Source: Stenocarpella maydis (taxonomy: Eukaryota; Ascomycota; Sordariomycetes; Diaporthales; Diaporthaceae). From it: DNA of 64,000 bases. Shown one piece after another: positions 22,774 through 33,769 of the stretch; position 1 is the first letter of the stretch, and every line of letters begins with the position of its first letter. Where the stretch lies: contig NQMI01000005.1 of NCBI GenBank assembly GCA_002270565.1, positions 558,001-622,000 of the forward strand, read 5' to 3'. Both the position numbers and the translations under genes were made by a program. The notes under the pieces were generated by a model, which saw only the letters and a program-made list of their open reading frames with translations, was not told the DNA's origin and did no database searches.

Positions 22774-23911
22774 TCATACTCCCTCGAGGTTCTCCTTGAT
22801 GCTCTGTTCGAGGGACTTGTAACCGTCCTGGCCATACCACTCCCTCAACAGCCTCGCGCCCAGCTCGTTGGGCACCTTCATGTGGTCCCGCAGCTCATCC
22901 GGGTCGATCTTCATCTTCGAGCCGTCCAGATCAGGCCGCACCTTCCTGATGGCCTCTACGCAGTCGTTGAGGTTGAATGGCGCCGCGTACGCGAAGACCC
23001 GCTCGTTCTGAAGAGACCCGTCCAGCACCGCGGCGCAGAGGTGCAGTCTTGCGTCGTCGACTACATCGACGAAGTACTCTGCGGCCCTCGTCAGCAGTGG
23101 CCTGGGCCTGTCTCTGGTAGGAGGGGAACTTACGAGGGGGGATCGGAGGTCGGATACCTTGGGTCAGCAGGATCGCAAGTTTCCCTGTCGCGCCGTGGGA
23201 GCCCAGGACCCGGCCCGTGTTGGTGTCAGGCAGGATGCTGTTCGCAACGAACGGCGGCTTCTCCTCCCTCATGAACCTCCAGAGGGCTCTCTCGCCCTGG
23301 GTCTTGCTGGCCCCGTAGATGACATACGGGTAGGGGCTGGGCCCGATGGTCGACCCCTTTGTCCGGGCCGCCTCTACGGCCTCGTCGTTCCACGTGTCCG
23401 TGGTCAGGACTATGCCCTCGACGCCCGGCTTGGGGTGGATCGCCGCCGTGGCAGAGCTCGTCAGCGTGAACCGCTTGACCTTGGGCTCCCTGGCTGCGGC
23501 GCGCAGGAGGTTCTCCGTCCCCGCGACAACCCCGTTGATGACATAGTCCGCATCATCGTTCATGCTCGTGTCCGAGGCAACGTGGATAATGCTGTCGACC
23601 CCCTTGACCGCGGCATTGATCTCATCCGACGGGCGGGAAAAGTCCGAGACCACGGCGGTGGTATAGTTTGGGTGACTGTGCTGCTCTGCTATTGTTTGCT
23701 TGCATTTTTGGACGGTGCGTGCTGTGCCTCGGACATGGTAGCCCAGGTCTAGGGCCTCGCGCACAATGTTGGCTGCGATGTGGCCAGACGCCCCGGTGAC
23801 TAGGATGAGGGTGGAGGATGGGGCGAGAAAAGGCTCGCGCAGGGGCTTGGTTGGGGACGGCATTGCGTGGGCTCTTTCTGAGGCAGGACTTTTGCAAATC
23901 TTGGTATTCAT
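22774..23911 (-). CDS. NAD(P)-dependent epimerase/reductase (Gre2/DFR-like)
   Basis: Exons 23911-23134 and 23078-22774 with a 55-nt intron give 360 residues; the join recreates a conserved PPQYFVDVVDDARLH stretch. The Rossmann dinucleotide site TGASGHIAANIV lies near residues 39-50, and the active-site Tyr and Lys are in YGASKTQGE, with a Ser in LTSSATA upstream. This is an extended short-chain dehydrogenase of the dihydroflavonol-4-reductase/methylglyoxal reductase group, usually reducing ketones or aldehydes with NADPH in the cytosol. An ATG at 23863 (MPSPTKPL) may be the real start, since the 16 residues before it are not family-like. It converges on the DUF7136-like gene, with 122 bp between the stops. 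Confidence 0.85.
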
Positions 23912-26090
23912 ATATGTAGGAAGGGAGCATTTAAAGGGCCTTGGGATACATGACGCTACATTTATAGTTCATGTCAAGGCGGGGGCGCAGGAATACTGAC
24001 GGCTCAATCAGCACTCCGGAATGCTCAAGTGGTTAGACTACCCTGATTACCAACTGCATGATCCTCGCGTTCAACCCATGTACTCCGTAGTTAGCGTTAA
24101 TATCCGGACACCAGAAAATGCGATTAACCACTGCAACTCTGCTCAGCTGCTGTTCGTGGAAGCCAATAGTAACCCCTCTCCCTCAATTGAAGGTTGTAAA
24201 TAAAGAGGTCATTGCCGATTGCCAGAATTTGGATATTTTAAGAGATTTAATTCTTCAAGCCATTCAGTTCACGCCGTAATTGTACGGAGGATGGGCCAAA
24301 AACTTTGCGGCCTCAGGCATCAATTAATTATTCGCTGTCACCGGCTTTCCCAAATGGACACTCGCCCGCTCACCACCTTACCGATTTCGTCCACAGCAGC
24401 TCTCCTCCACAATTCTTATACTACCAGCTCCACGCAGCTCATCGCACACAACAGCCTCGTCCACCTAGCGTCTCCTCAGGACTAAATGGCCGCTCCATCG
24501 AGTATGACAACAATGTGCGATCCTTTATCGAGGATCTTGATATGTTTCCGTCGGCGACGGGGAGCTTGACACGTGCTACAGCATAGCAAGATGTACGAGG
24601 AAATAACTTAGTTGTTGCGCGAAGAGAGAAGAGCTAAGTATCTATGGTTTATGGGTGTAGTGCAGGCATTTATATAGTGGGCCGTCTGGGTGGGTACCGT
24701 AGCGACGCGCAGGTGGTACCCCGTACCTCTTTTTATATATTAAGTACTTCGAAGGTTACATAATCTTCTCACCTAAATCCCATGGGTCTTGTACACCATG
24801 CAAGTCTTATTATAGTCCCGCTAGGCCCGGTACGGTACTGCGCTTGGTAGGCTATGATGTAGCCCTCCATGTATCAAAGCCACGCGTTACGGAGCCATGT
24901 CGGACTCGCCGTACTAGCCGTTCCCCTCCTACACCTCACCTCGTTATGGTTTACGGCATCCCGAGGGAAATGTGCAGATACTTGTAGAGATTGGGCGCAT
25001 CGCATTCTAGGTATCATCACAGAGTTGGGAGAGGGGCGCGAAACGGCAGGAAATTTGGGGCATGGCATCTTTCCCGTTGATTGATTTGATCGATAAGTAG
25101 CGGCTGTTTCTTGGACGCCGTGGTCAACTCTTGAGTGGCAAGGGTATTTGTGAGTCCACAAGTGGATGCCTCGGCTCGAGACATCCTCTTCCCCGTCTCT
25201 GCAAGCATCTTAAAGGTTAAATTTCGACTTAAAGTTTAGTATTTTGAACAAAAGGTCCCTTCTTAAGGAATTAAAGTGTTTTTATACGCAGTAAGTCAAT
25301 ACCAATGCTGCGTATGTGAATATAAGTGTTTAGTGTATTGGTAGCTACGCATGATGGGCCAAGGAAGAGCGAGGGAAGAATATATTCAGTAGGACTGCTA
25401 AGTATGCGAGACTGATCCTTGCCTCTTTCCCGCCCTTCTCGAAGGGGTTTCGGGGCACTCCTTATATGCCCGCCTGGGCCGCCCAGGCCCAGCCCTGGCT
25501 CCAAGCCCTTGGTCGTTACAATAATGGAAGTTGAATTGGGGGGGGGGGGGCTGAAANGGTTCCGTTTAACAATACTTAATTTAGGTATTGCTAGGGCTAT
25601 TCTGATGAATTTGTGCTATAGAATAGCATTCAGTTCAGCGTGTGTGTGTTTCGGCAGGGTCGCAGTATGGTGCTCTGAGGCGAATTGGGACGATTGACAA
25701 TGGTCTGGACAACTTTGTATTGAATTAAGTTGGGCTTCTGTAAGCCCTCCTTATATACCCTCCGACCTCGTCTCACCCCTGGGCACGCTGCGGTAGGCTC
25801 TGGTGCAAATTTGCAAATGCCGGAGAATTCGCCCTTCCAACACACCATCTTTGGTTCCAAGCCACCAGCCAACCATAGCCCTGGCAATGCCCAAATTAAG
25901 TACATACAAACTTCAGAAATCAAGCTATCTAATGCATCAAGTTATATACTTTTTGGGTAAGAAATAAGGGTAATGCAGAGGTCTGAATTAAGGTGCAAAT
26001 GCAGGCCAAAATAATCGACTCACGGCCACCAAACTCATCTTGCGTCGCGCACGCACTGGGCGTACTTAGCGAAAATCGCCTGACTCGCAA
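23912..26090. other. Gene-free, AT-rich interval with an unresolved base
   Basis: No gene is seen. An N at 25557 follows an 11-nt G run, so the assembly is weak there. A tRNA-like stretch near 24010-24085 cannot be folded properly. One copy of the repeat GGTTCCGTTTAACAA lies at 25558-25572. Confidence 0.45.
25558..25572 (+). repeat. Dispersed repeat, copy 1 (GGTTCCGTTTAACAA)
   Basis: Identical to the 15 bp at 26209-26223, 650 bp downstream in the same orientation. The second copy marks the left edge of the MULE-like relic, so this may be a transposon end or an LTR-like fragment. Confidence 0.6.
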
Positions 26091-26187
26091 GTCTAGGGTA
26101 ACTCCTTGCTAGAAAGTCTAGGGTAACTTCTTACAAGAAGTCTAGGGTAACTCCTTACAAGAAGTCTAGGGTAACTCCTTGCAGGAA
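26091..26187 (+). repeat. 24-25 bp minisatellite, four copies
   Basis: Four tandem units begin GTCTAGGGTAAC and end in AAGAA-like sequence (unit 1 is 25 nt, the rest 24 nt), with two to four differences between units. They sit immediately before the transposon relic. Confidence 0.9.
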
Positions 26188-26208
26188 GTGCCAACGCCCT
26201 GCTGAGCG

Positions 26209-27600
26209 GTTCCGTTTAACAAGAGGGAAGGCTATAATACTCTTACAGGTGTTTAATAAGGTACCATATACTCAAATAGCCCTCTTTAACCTCCTTAAGT
26301 TTATAGAGTACTCTATAAATCACGAGATCTATGATACAGCTTGATAATAGCTTTAAGAGGTTTTCTTAGATTAAATAGTGATTATCTAGTACCTTAAAAC
26401 GTAATATATTAATAAGGCTGAGGAGATTGTTGTTAAATGGGCAGCCTATTAGATCTACAAAACCCTTAACTTTAGCTTACATATGACCTCCTTTACTAAG
26501 CAAATGTACTGGAAGCTAAATGTATACCTAGGCTATGGGATAAGAAATCTTCTTTATCTAATAATAGCTAATTATAAGGCTATCAATGATACTGCTTGTG
26601 GCCTCCATTAGGAGGAAGTAAAATAGAAGACATTATCACTCTAGAAGTTCAATAGTTAGAAGTAGCTTAGTTAGCTGCTACTGTAGGTCTTAAGGGCAGC
26701 GCTAGAGATACTTATGATTAAGTGCTAGAAGGCATTAAGGATACTTCAAAAAGAAGCCCTATGGGGCTATTATAAACCTTCTAACTGCAGCTGTGCGGTC
26801 TATATATAGTATAGTATAACCTATACAAATTGTATTGCTAATAAAGAGGAGGCTTTGCTTCCTCTCAAGAAGAGCAACGTGTATGAAGACTACTACCTCA
26901 ATCGTGACCTCTCCCTTAAGAACCCTCTCCTTAGCGTATACTCGCTAAAGAAGGTTACCGCTATAAAGGGCAGACCTCACGAGAATGCACCGTTTGCAGC
27001 TAATGAAGAGGGTCTCTTCAAGAGCCATAGGAAGGTAGTAATGGGTAAAAAGATAACCTCCACTACAGCAAGCCTTAGCAGCAGGGCTGGCGATAAGATG
27101 AGGGCAATAATAGCTTTAGTATAGCATATAAATTCAGCTTTCAAGTGGAATAATGATACCCTCTAGTCCCTGGATAAAGAGGACGCCCGTGGCAGCAATA
27201 CCCAGCATGCTAGCGTCCGTTAGAAGTAGCAGCCAGTAGGAAGGGTTATAAAGAAGGCAAAGCAGCAGCCTTAGAAGCAAAGGGCGCCGTTAGACATCAC
27301 GAGAACCTCAGCAGCAGGCACACCCTCAAGCACGAGGTTAGGGGCTAAGCGGCAGCATACAGCAGCTATCAGAAGCATCAACCAGTTGCTACAGGTAGAT
27401 CTGACTGTTGAGGACCTCATCGGCAACAACAATGATGATAATGAGGTGGAGGAGGAGATTCAAGATGAGATTGTAATCCATACAGACTAGATATATAGCA
27501 AAACACCATCGATTTGAGCGATTCCTACTATAGCGAGTGTAATGATAGTAGCATTGCCGAAGCAATGATGAGGACTACCGGCGATAGTAGCGGCTAAGGT
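26209..27600 (+). pseudogene. MULE-like transposase relic, RIP-mutated
   Basis: One forward frame runs from about 26400 to 27600, broken only by TAG, TAA and TGA codons. Nearly all would become Gln (CAG/CAA) or Arg (CGA) by a single reversal of C-to-T. Read past the stops, it shows AEEIVVKW, MTSFTKQMYWKLNVYLGYG (like the T-S-x-V-E-x-H-x-x-LK-x-LG stretch of Mutator-like transposases), a Gln/Leu-rich helix, a Cys-containing SWIM-like segment (NCSCAVYI), LLSVYSLKK then IKGRPHEN (like the fungal MULE C-terminal I-x-GRPR), and a basic/acidic tail. The N-terminal catalytic half is absent or unreadable. The surroundings are strongly AT-rich. Element class is my inference. Confidence 0.55.
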
Positions 27601-27689
27601 CAAAATAATAGTTTACATACTAATTTCGCTGGTCTGTGTTATATGTGCACTGGGTCGGTACATGTGTGGATGTACCATCCGTTTTTGTG

Positions 27690-28698
27690 GATGCGAATAT
27701 CCGCGTTCTTCTATATCTAATGCTGGAGGCTCATCAACGTGGATGCCTGCCCCCCGAAAGTAACCTCTGGCACTAGCCTACCGAGCACCAACAATATTAA
27801 TACACGCGCTTAAGAAGGCCCTAAAGTGGTATCGGATAACGGAAGTATACGCATCCCACTAGCCTTTAACATAGGTCTTAAGCTCCGCAAAAAACTCCTC
27901 AATAGGGTTCAGAGTGGGTGAGTAGGGCGGCAGATAGAGCAACTTAACGCCCGCGTCTTCGCACAGCTGCTCGACCTTTTCGGAGTGGTGAATAGATGCA
28001 TTGTCCATTATAAGAACAGACCTAGGTTCCGGCTATCAGCCGCAATAGTAAAGCAACTGCTTAATAAAATCCTCAAATAAAGTGCTATTGGTAGATCCTT
28101 GGTAAACCCGCGAGAGCATTATGCCGTCTTGTATATATGCTGGTAGAATATGATACCTCTGTTCCCGATGGAGGCTAGTGATTTGCATGGGTGCAACCCC
28201 TAGGAGCGCCCATCCAGAACGCCGAAGGCCTATCCATTTGTTGCAGCCTAACTTGTCAATAAAAACAAGGTGGTACGACTGGAACTCTTGCAGTTTATAT
28301 AGATATAGTTCTTGCAGATCCTGGTTGCGTTATTTCGCCACGCGGCGATTGGTCTTCCTCAACCACCCTGCTGCTTGGAGGGCCCGGGTGACGCTGGATG
28401 CTGACACATCAACGCCAAACTGCTCATGGAGGAAAGTGACCATCTCATCTCGAAACATGTCTGGTTTTTGGGCCAGTCGATCGAATAAAGTTTCTCGCAT
28501 AAGCGGTGTAATCATACTACGACGGCCAACCCGGTTCGGAGGGGCTCTTGTGCTGTCAAATAGGGCTAACTTGGCTCGGATTGGACGCACAGTCCGGTTG
28601 CTGCAGTCCATGGCACGGGCTATCTCATTAGTCGGAAGCTTACTTCGAATCATAACCTCTAACTGGGCATGCTGGGAGGTTGTGAGGCGGGGTGCCAT
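27690..28698 (-). pseudogene. Tc1/mariner transposase relic (DDE_3 type)
   Basis: It starts at ATG 28698 (MAPRLTTSQHAQ) with an intact N-terminal helix-turn-helix region to 28333. It continues in the same frame through stops at 28332-28330, 28038-28033 (two), 27861-27859 and 27780-27778. Motifs seen: VFIDKLGCNKW (first catalytic Asp), VLIMDNASIHHS (second Asp), LPPYSPTLNPIEEFFAELK (third acidic residue), and the family C-terminus (ASARGYFRGAG). All five stops can arise from Gln or Arg codons by one C-to-T change, as RIP would make. The element is dead. I could not define convincing inverted repeats. Confidence 0.85.
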
Positions 28699-29596
28699 TG
28701 TGCTGGTCAGTATCACTGCATGTCAATTGGGGGAGGAAGAAGGGATGGAAACCAGCGAATTAAACCAGTGAATGCATAAGTTCTTGCCTGAGGCCAGAAC
28801 AATGACTCATTGGTCGATTTGAGAAGGACACCGTACGAACAAACGGGCACTGTGTAAGCAAGGGCGCCCCACAATAATCATGGATTAAACTGTGCCGACA
28901 AAGACACCTCGTTCGGAACCAAGGTCTGGTGGTGTGTGCCTGTGAAATTCGCCGAATCTCGGCACGACTTGGCCTTTTCTTGCCTCTCCAAAAAGGGACT
29001 GCCAGGGGAGGGACGTAGTTGGCCAGGTAGGTGCCGCGAAAAGGAATGGGCGCAGATCAGCAGCGCAGAGCAGGGAGAGAGAGGCAGGTCGAAAAGGAGC
29101 AAACCATACCCAGGGCGGGCGTTGGCGGACGGCGAACAAAGGCAGGGCTGTTGCAGATTGGTAAAGTGGCACGAAGGCTGGTGGGCCGGACGCATTGGCT
29201 CGCGCTGATCGTCAACTGCCGCCCAGGTTCTGGGCCTCCTTTCGGTTGCCCTCTTGGCCAGGCGGGCGCTCTGGCACTTTTTTTTTTGGCCAGTGGATTT
29301 GGGCGGGGTGACATGGCGCGCGTGTCTAGTGTGCGCTGGTTGCAGGATCGCCAGGCACGCGAAAGAAAAAAAAAAGGTTAAGTTTGCCAAGGGCGATCCC
29401 TATTGGGGGGCTTTTCATCTCGCCTAATGACTACAATAGTAAGTAGGTGATGGGATATGCGCGTACCAGAGTTATACCCCGGAGCCGTCGATGCAGAGCC
29501 AGCTGGTCACTTGCACCAGCGGTCAGTGGTCATCGCAGGCGCACGGGTTTTGTTTTGTGCAGAGCATTTTATCAGGGTCGAATGGCTCGGATGCGG

Positions 29597-29619
29597 TGTG
29601 TGTGTGTGTGTGTGTGGGT
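29597..29619. repeat. (GT)n microsatellite
   Basis: About eleven GT units, followed by GGTGGGTG. Confidence 0.85.
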
Positions 29620-32099
29620 GGGTGCGTGCGCGTTTGTGCGCAGATGGCGGGTCTTGACGCTATCCCTATACACCGTGCAGGCCTTGCCCCGCCGTGCTCA
29701 TGGTACTATGGAGATGGGGAGGCAATTGGCAGAGAAAAATGCCTCGTTTCCCCAGTCTTTTCTTTTTCTTGACCTGCAGTGCACGGAGACAGGCTGGATT
29801 TCGGTGCAAGCACATGGCTGCTGTGCGACGGGACGACGGCGGCGTGGCGGCGGTGGAGAAACGCTGGCCAAGGACAAGACAAGTTGAGAGCAGGGCTGGT
29901 CCCGGTGACATGATGTCCGACGGCCATGCGGAAGTCTTGATAGGGAGACTCGTTGTGACGATGGGAAGATGACGGCAAGGGTGCAGATGCATGGGAGTCT
30001 TGCCACATTCCCATAGGGCGAGAGAGGTGGCCTCGAGCCAGAATGACGGTGATGGAAAAAAACTTTAACAAGAAGAAGAAGAAAGAAAGAAAGAAAAGCC
30101 TCAACAGAATCTTCACCTTCTGCCAAGGAAGAGGTGCATGGTGGCAAGACTGCCGACAGGTCCGCGTGGCCGGGGATGCACGGCAGAGTGGACTTTGACC
30201 TGGTTGGCTGTATGAAGAGTTCTGACTGATGAGGTGCGCACAGGTGCATCGTGGAGGTGGTGATGCTCTCGTGGCTATTGCATATGCCGAGAGGTGACTG
30301 CGCGGTATTATTACTCCGTACACTACACGATATTATGTGCCGGACTGAGTGCGTGTAATGTGAAGTACGGAGTACGGAGTATGTGGTGTGTGTGTGCTGT
30401 GCTGGGCAAGTGAGTTCCGCAGCGGACTGGTTGTGTAGTGTACCTACAGTAGCACGTATATCTTGTGTACGTACTTATCAGCGTACTATGTACACATCAT
30501 ACACCACACTACCGCGTACGGTACGACGGTATGCAGGTACAGCACGGAATCAAATCATCAGCCTTCAGCTGCTGGGGCACGTTGTTCTCCACGAGTCGTG
30601 GCTGCTTGCTGATTGGCTGGCGGGCCCTGACCAATTACGCACCGTCTGCCATGTCAGGTACTGGGCCGTTTCCATCCAAGCCACCGGTCCGTTTGCTCCT
30701 GGGTTTTACACTACAGAACGGGCTGCACGGTAAGAAAAGGAAACATGGCCGCGTCCTTGTCTTTTCGCCAGTGTTAGCGTCTATGCAAAACATCTAGAAT
30801 GCTTCTAGATCTGCACCACACAAGACAGAGACTACACGTACACTACTTCCCAGACAGCCAGATCGCACACCCCGCCACCGTGCACAAACGCCAGGTGCAA
30901 GTGCTAGGCCGCCTCGAGCACAGTCTTGCTATTAGCTATCCCACCTGGCACGTCCAGACCCGGGCCATCATCACCGCCCTCACCGCCACAGCAGCCCCCG
31001 AAGCCTTGATTGCGAGCTACACCGGATCAGGTCACCAAGGGTACTGAGTACGCCGGGAAAAGGGGGCGATTCATCTTGCGGGCCGGGTTATTCATCTTGT
31101 TGTTGCCTGCGTCCAAGTACCAAGAGCCGGACGAGCTGACGAGGGGCCGTTCCGGCCGTTGTACAATACTCGGTATACTCGTGTACGGCAGAGTCATCAG
31201 CCCTTGGTTATGGTGGGGCCATGGCCAGAGTATGGAGCCTTTATTATGGAGCACCTTGGATTGGCGCCGGGGAACTGGAGCCGCCGACGGTCAGGACGGG
31301 GGCCGGCAGGGTGCGTGTGCAGTGCTCGGCTGGTGAGCCGTGGGCGGTCGGTGGTCTGGCGTGTACACTACGGAGTAGTGTTGATCGATCTGCCGTCTCT
31401 TGGCTGCCCACAGAGTCCACGTAATCGCCGCCGTGGTGTTGGTGGCCCCTCATTCGGCAGAGGTGGGTTTGGCTTCCAGTCGTGCACATCATGGATCCCG
31501 CGACACACAATACTATGTCGATACAGATTCGCCCCCAACACACAAAACACAAAACACAAAACACAAGAACCAAAAAAACAGGCAAAGATCGGCAGGGCCA
31601 TCTGGGAATAAATGAGTGGTTCTTTATCCTTTGGCGTTATTATTGGAAATTGGCGTGTCACGCTCTGTGGGACGCAAGAGCTGTGCCGTATGCAGAGCGA
31701 TCCTATTGTGACGGCAATTTCACCAACCGTATCTTTGGTACGTTACACCGAATATGGTAGACTTCAGAGAAGAGAACGGTCGGTCGCCCACTGTCGGGCC
31801 TTCTTGGGCAGGCTGGCGGGCAGGGGAAATCGGCGCTAGACCAACACGGGCCCAGAGCTAAGCCTCGCTATTTCCCCGGGCCGTCTGATCGTTACCTGTT
31901 CCTGCCAGTCCCTGATTAAAGATTGGATTTGCCCTGGAACGAGCCAAGGGCCGCCTGGGTGGTCGTGCAGGGACCCCCTGTCGCCAACCTGCCAAGTGCC
32001 AAACCCCCCCACCCCCTTGGGGCCCCCCCACCCCTGGCCAGGCCTGCTCCTGCCCTGCTCTAGGCCCTGCTCTGGGCCGTGACGCCCTGCAGGTGGAGC

Positions 32100-32132
32100 A
32101 GGGGTGCCGCAGGGGTGCCGCAGGGGTGCCGC
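32100..32132. repeat. Three tandem AGGGGTGCCGC units
   Basis: An exact 11-bp unit is present three times in a GC-rich stretch about 600 bp before the Asp f 4-like gene. Confidence 0.85.
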
Positions 32133-32379
32133 GGTTGCTGGCCTCTGTGCAATTTCGTGCTTCTCGTCCTTCTCCTTCCGCTCAGGTCCCGTCCCCCTGC
32201 TGGCGTGGCTTGCCCGTGGCTGCGCGCTTCAATTCCCTCCCCTCTGGGGCCTCTGGGGTCTCTGGGGTTTCCCTCGTCGAATCAATGGTACACGCAATCT
32301 CCGTGCCCACACCAGCTTGGCCGGCCCTCCTTGTGTGGCCCAGAGAACCCGGTTTCATTCATTGTCCAGCTCGTTTACA

Positions 32380-32734
32380 TATTCATCTTGGCTCCGTCTC
32401 GCCCGTCTCCCCTTCCGTCCTCTTTCCTCCCTTCCTTTTCCCTCCACCCACCCACCCCACGCTCCTTTGCAAGCAAAGCACAGTCTGTCGACTCTCACAA
32501 AGACCAAGGCCTTCCTCGCTTTTGATCTCTGCCTCTCCCGCGTGCTCGGTCACTGCCTCACTCCGTTGACACACCAACGAACCACATTCATTTGAACCAA
32601 CCAACCCACAAACACTCATTCGCACCTTCGACGCGCGCAGATCCAAAGCACGCGGCTAGACTCTCGATCTACACGCCAATCAGCAAATCACTTCCCGAAT
32701 CAGCCAGAGGCCAACCAACCGTCAAGTCAACACA
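32380..32734 (+). promoter_or_regulatory. Pyrimidine-rich leader/promoter of the Asp f 4-like gene
   Basis: A long C/T-rich tract (about 32390-32470) and a following CA-rich, ATG-poor leader run up to the start codon at 32735. Pyrimidine tracts of this kind mark transcription starts of strongly expressed fungal genes. The final bases before ATG (CAACACA) suit efficient initiation. Confidence 0.5.
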
Positions 32735-33769
32735 ATGGCTCGTCTTGCTTCCCTCCTCCTGCTCGGCGCAATCGGTGCCTCTGCCCACCCTTCAGGCCAC
32801 GCCCGCTTCCACAACCAGCGGCGCTCCAACCAGGAGCGCGCCATTGGCGACACCATCAACGCCGTTATCGACGGCGTCGCCGTTTCCTGGGTCCAGACCG
32901 AGGACTATGGCCCGGCTGCCACCCCGGCCATCGTCGCCGACAAGCCCAAGGCTAACGTCGTCGCCGACCTGAACGTTGCCGCCGTCGCGACTCCCGCCCC
33001 CTCCTCCTCCCCTGCCGCCCCCTCGGCCGCCGCCGCCCCCACCGCCGTGGCCTCCTCCGCCCCCAAGCCCAGCGCCGACTCCAACTCGTCCTCCACCGGC
33101 GAGGGCATCACCGAGTACACCACCTTCGCCGACATCTGCAAGGCCGCCAAGGCCAAGCGCGCCACCCTCGACCAGATCAAGTACGCCGGCAACACCGGCG
33201 CCAGCTCTGGTGACTACGGCTGCAACAAGGTCCTGCTCGCCAACCCCGACCTCGCCGACAAGTACCCCAACACCGCCAGGTTTGTTGGCGCCAGCGAGGA
33301 CCTGTACTGCATGGTGTGGAACAAGATTGGCGCCGACGGTGGCATCAACGGCTTCTTCGGCGCCGACGCCACCACCTTCAAGCTGCCTGCCGGCTCCGAG
33401 CAGTACATCGCCTTCGACAAGAACACCCAGGGCGGTGGTGCCTGCTTCAAGGGCACCAGCGAGGATGCCGTCCAGAAGACCTCGTACGGCGCCATCGCCG
33501 GCACCTGGGCCGAGTGGGACTTCCAGAACGAGAGCAACCAGGGCTGGTCTGGCTACGACGCTTCGGCCATCGTCGCCCAGGCCGCCGGCCTCGCTGTCTC
33601 TGGCATGGAGATCTGCGCCGACAACGCCCCCGACGCCAAGTGCTCCACCATCACCTCTGGTGGCTCCAGCTTCGTCAACGCCTACCGGGCTGTTGATGCC
33701 GATGCTGATGGCATCGGTGGCCAGGTCTCGGGCCCCATGAAGATCAAGGTGGACCTCAGCGGTTACTAA
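32735..33769 (+). CDS. Secreted Asp f 4-like protein
   Basis: A single exon of 344 residues. The signal peptide is MARLASLLLLGAIGASA (about 1-17). A Ser/Ala/Pro-rich linker follows (about 80-125), then a domain that matches the Asp f 4 family: VWNKIGADGGINGFFG, then a FDKNTQGGGACF stretch, TWAEWDFQNESNQGWSGYD, and a C-terminal AYRAVDADADGIGG. Family members are abundant secreted or wall-associated fungal proteins of unknown biochemical function; the Aspergillus one is an allergen. Codon use is strongly biased to C-ending codons, which suggests high expression. The gene stands alone between two gene-poor intervals of 4-5 kb. Confidence 0.85.
   Translation: MARLASLLLLGAIGASAHPSGHARFHNQRRSNQERAIGDTINAVIDGVAVSWVQTEDYGPAATPAIVADKPKANVVADLNVAAVATPAPSSSPAAPSAAAAPTAVASSAPKPSADSNSSSTGEGITEYTTFADICKAAKAKRATLDQIKYAGNTGASSGDYGCNKVLLANPDLADKYPNTARFVGASEDLYCMVWNKIGADGGINGFFGADATTFKLPAGSEQYIAFDKNTQGGGACFKGTSEDAVQKTSYGAIAGTWAEWDFQNESNQGWSGYDASAIVAQAAGLAVSGMEICADNAPDAKCSTITSGGSSFVNAYRAVDADADGIGGQVSGPMKIKVDLSGY

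Larger units (their letters stand above)
28717..32379. other. Gene-poor interval with simple repeats
   Basis: No gene is recognised. It contains a (GT)n tract (29597-29619), four copies of TACGGAGTA (one reversed), a CA/AC-rich tract near 31546-31565 and an 11-bp triplet repeat at 32100-32132. Open frames are mostly GC-rich and overlap on both strands. Confidence 0.5.

Noticed and set aside
24010..24085. tRNA-like stretch (D-loop-like and T-loop-like motifs)
   Set aside because: The acceptor and T stems do not pair, so it is at best a chance match or old relic.
26091..26187. CRISPR array or telomere repeat
   Set aside because: The units are contiguous with no spacers, the context is a fungal nucleus, and the unit does not match TTAGGG repeats.
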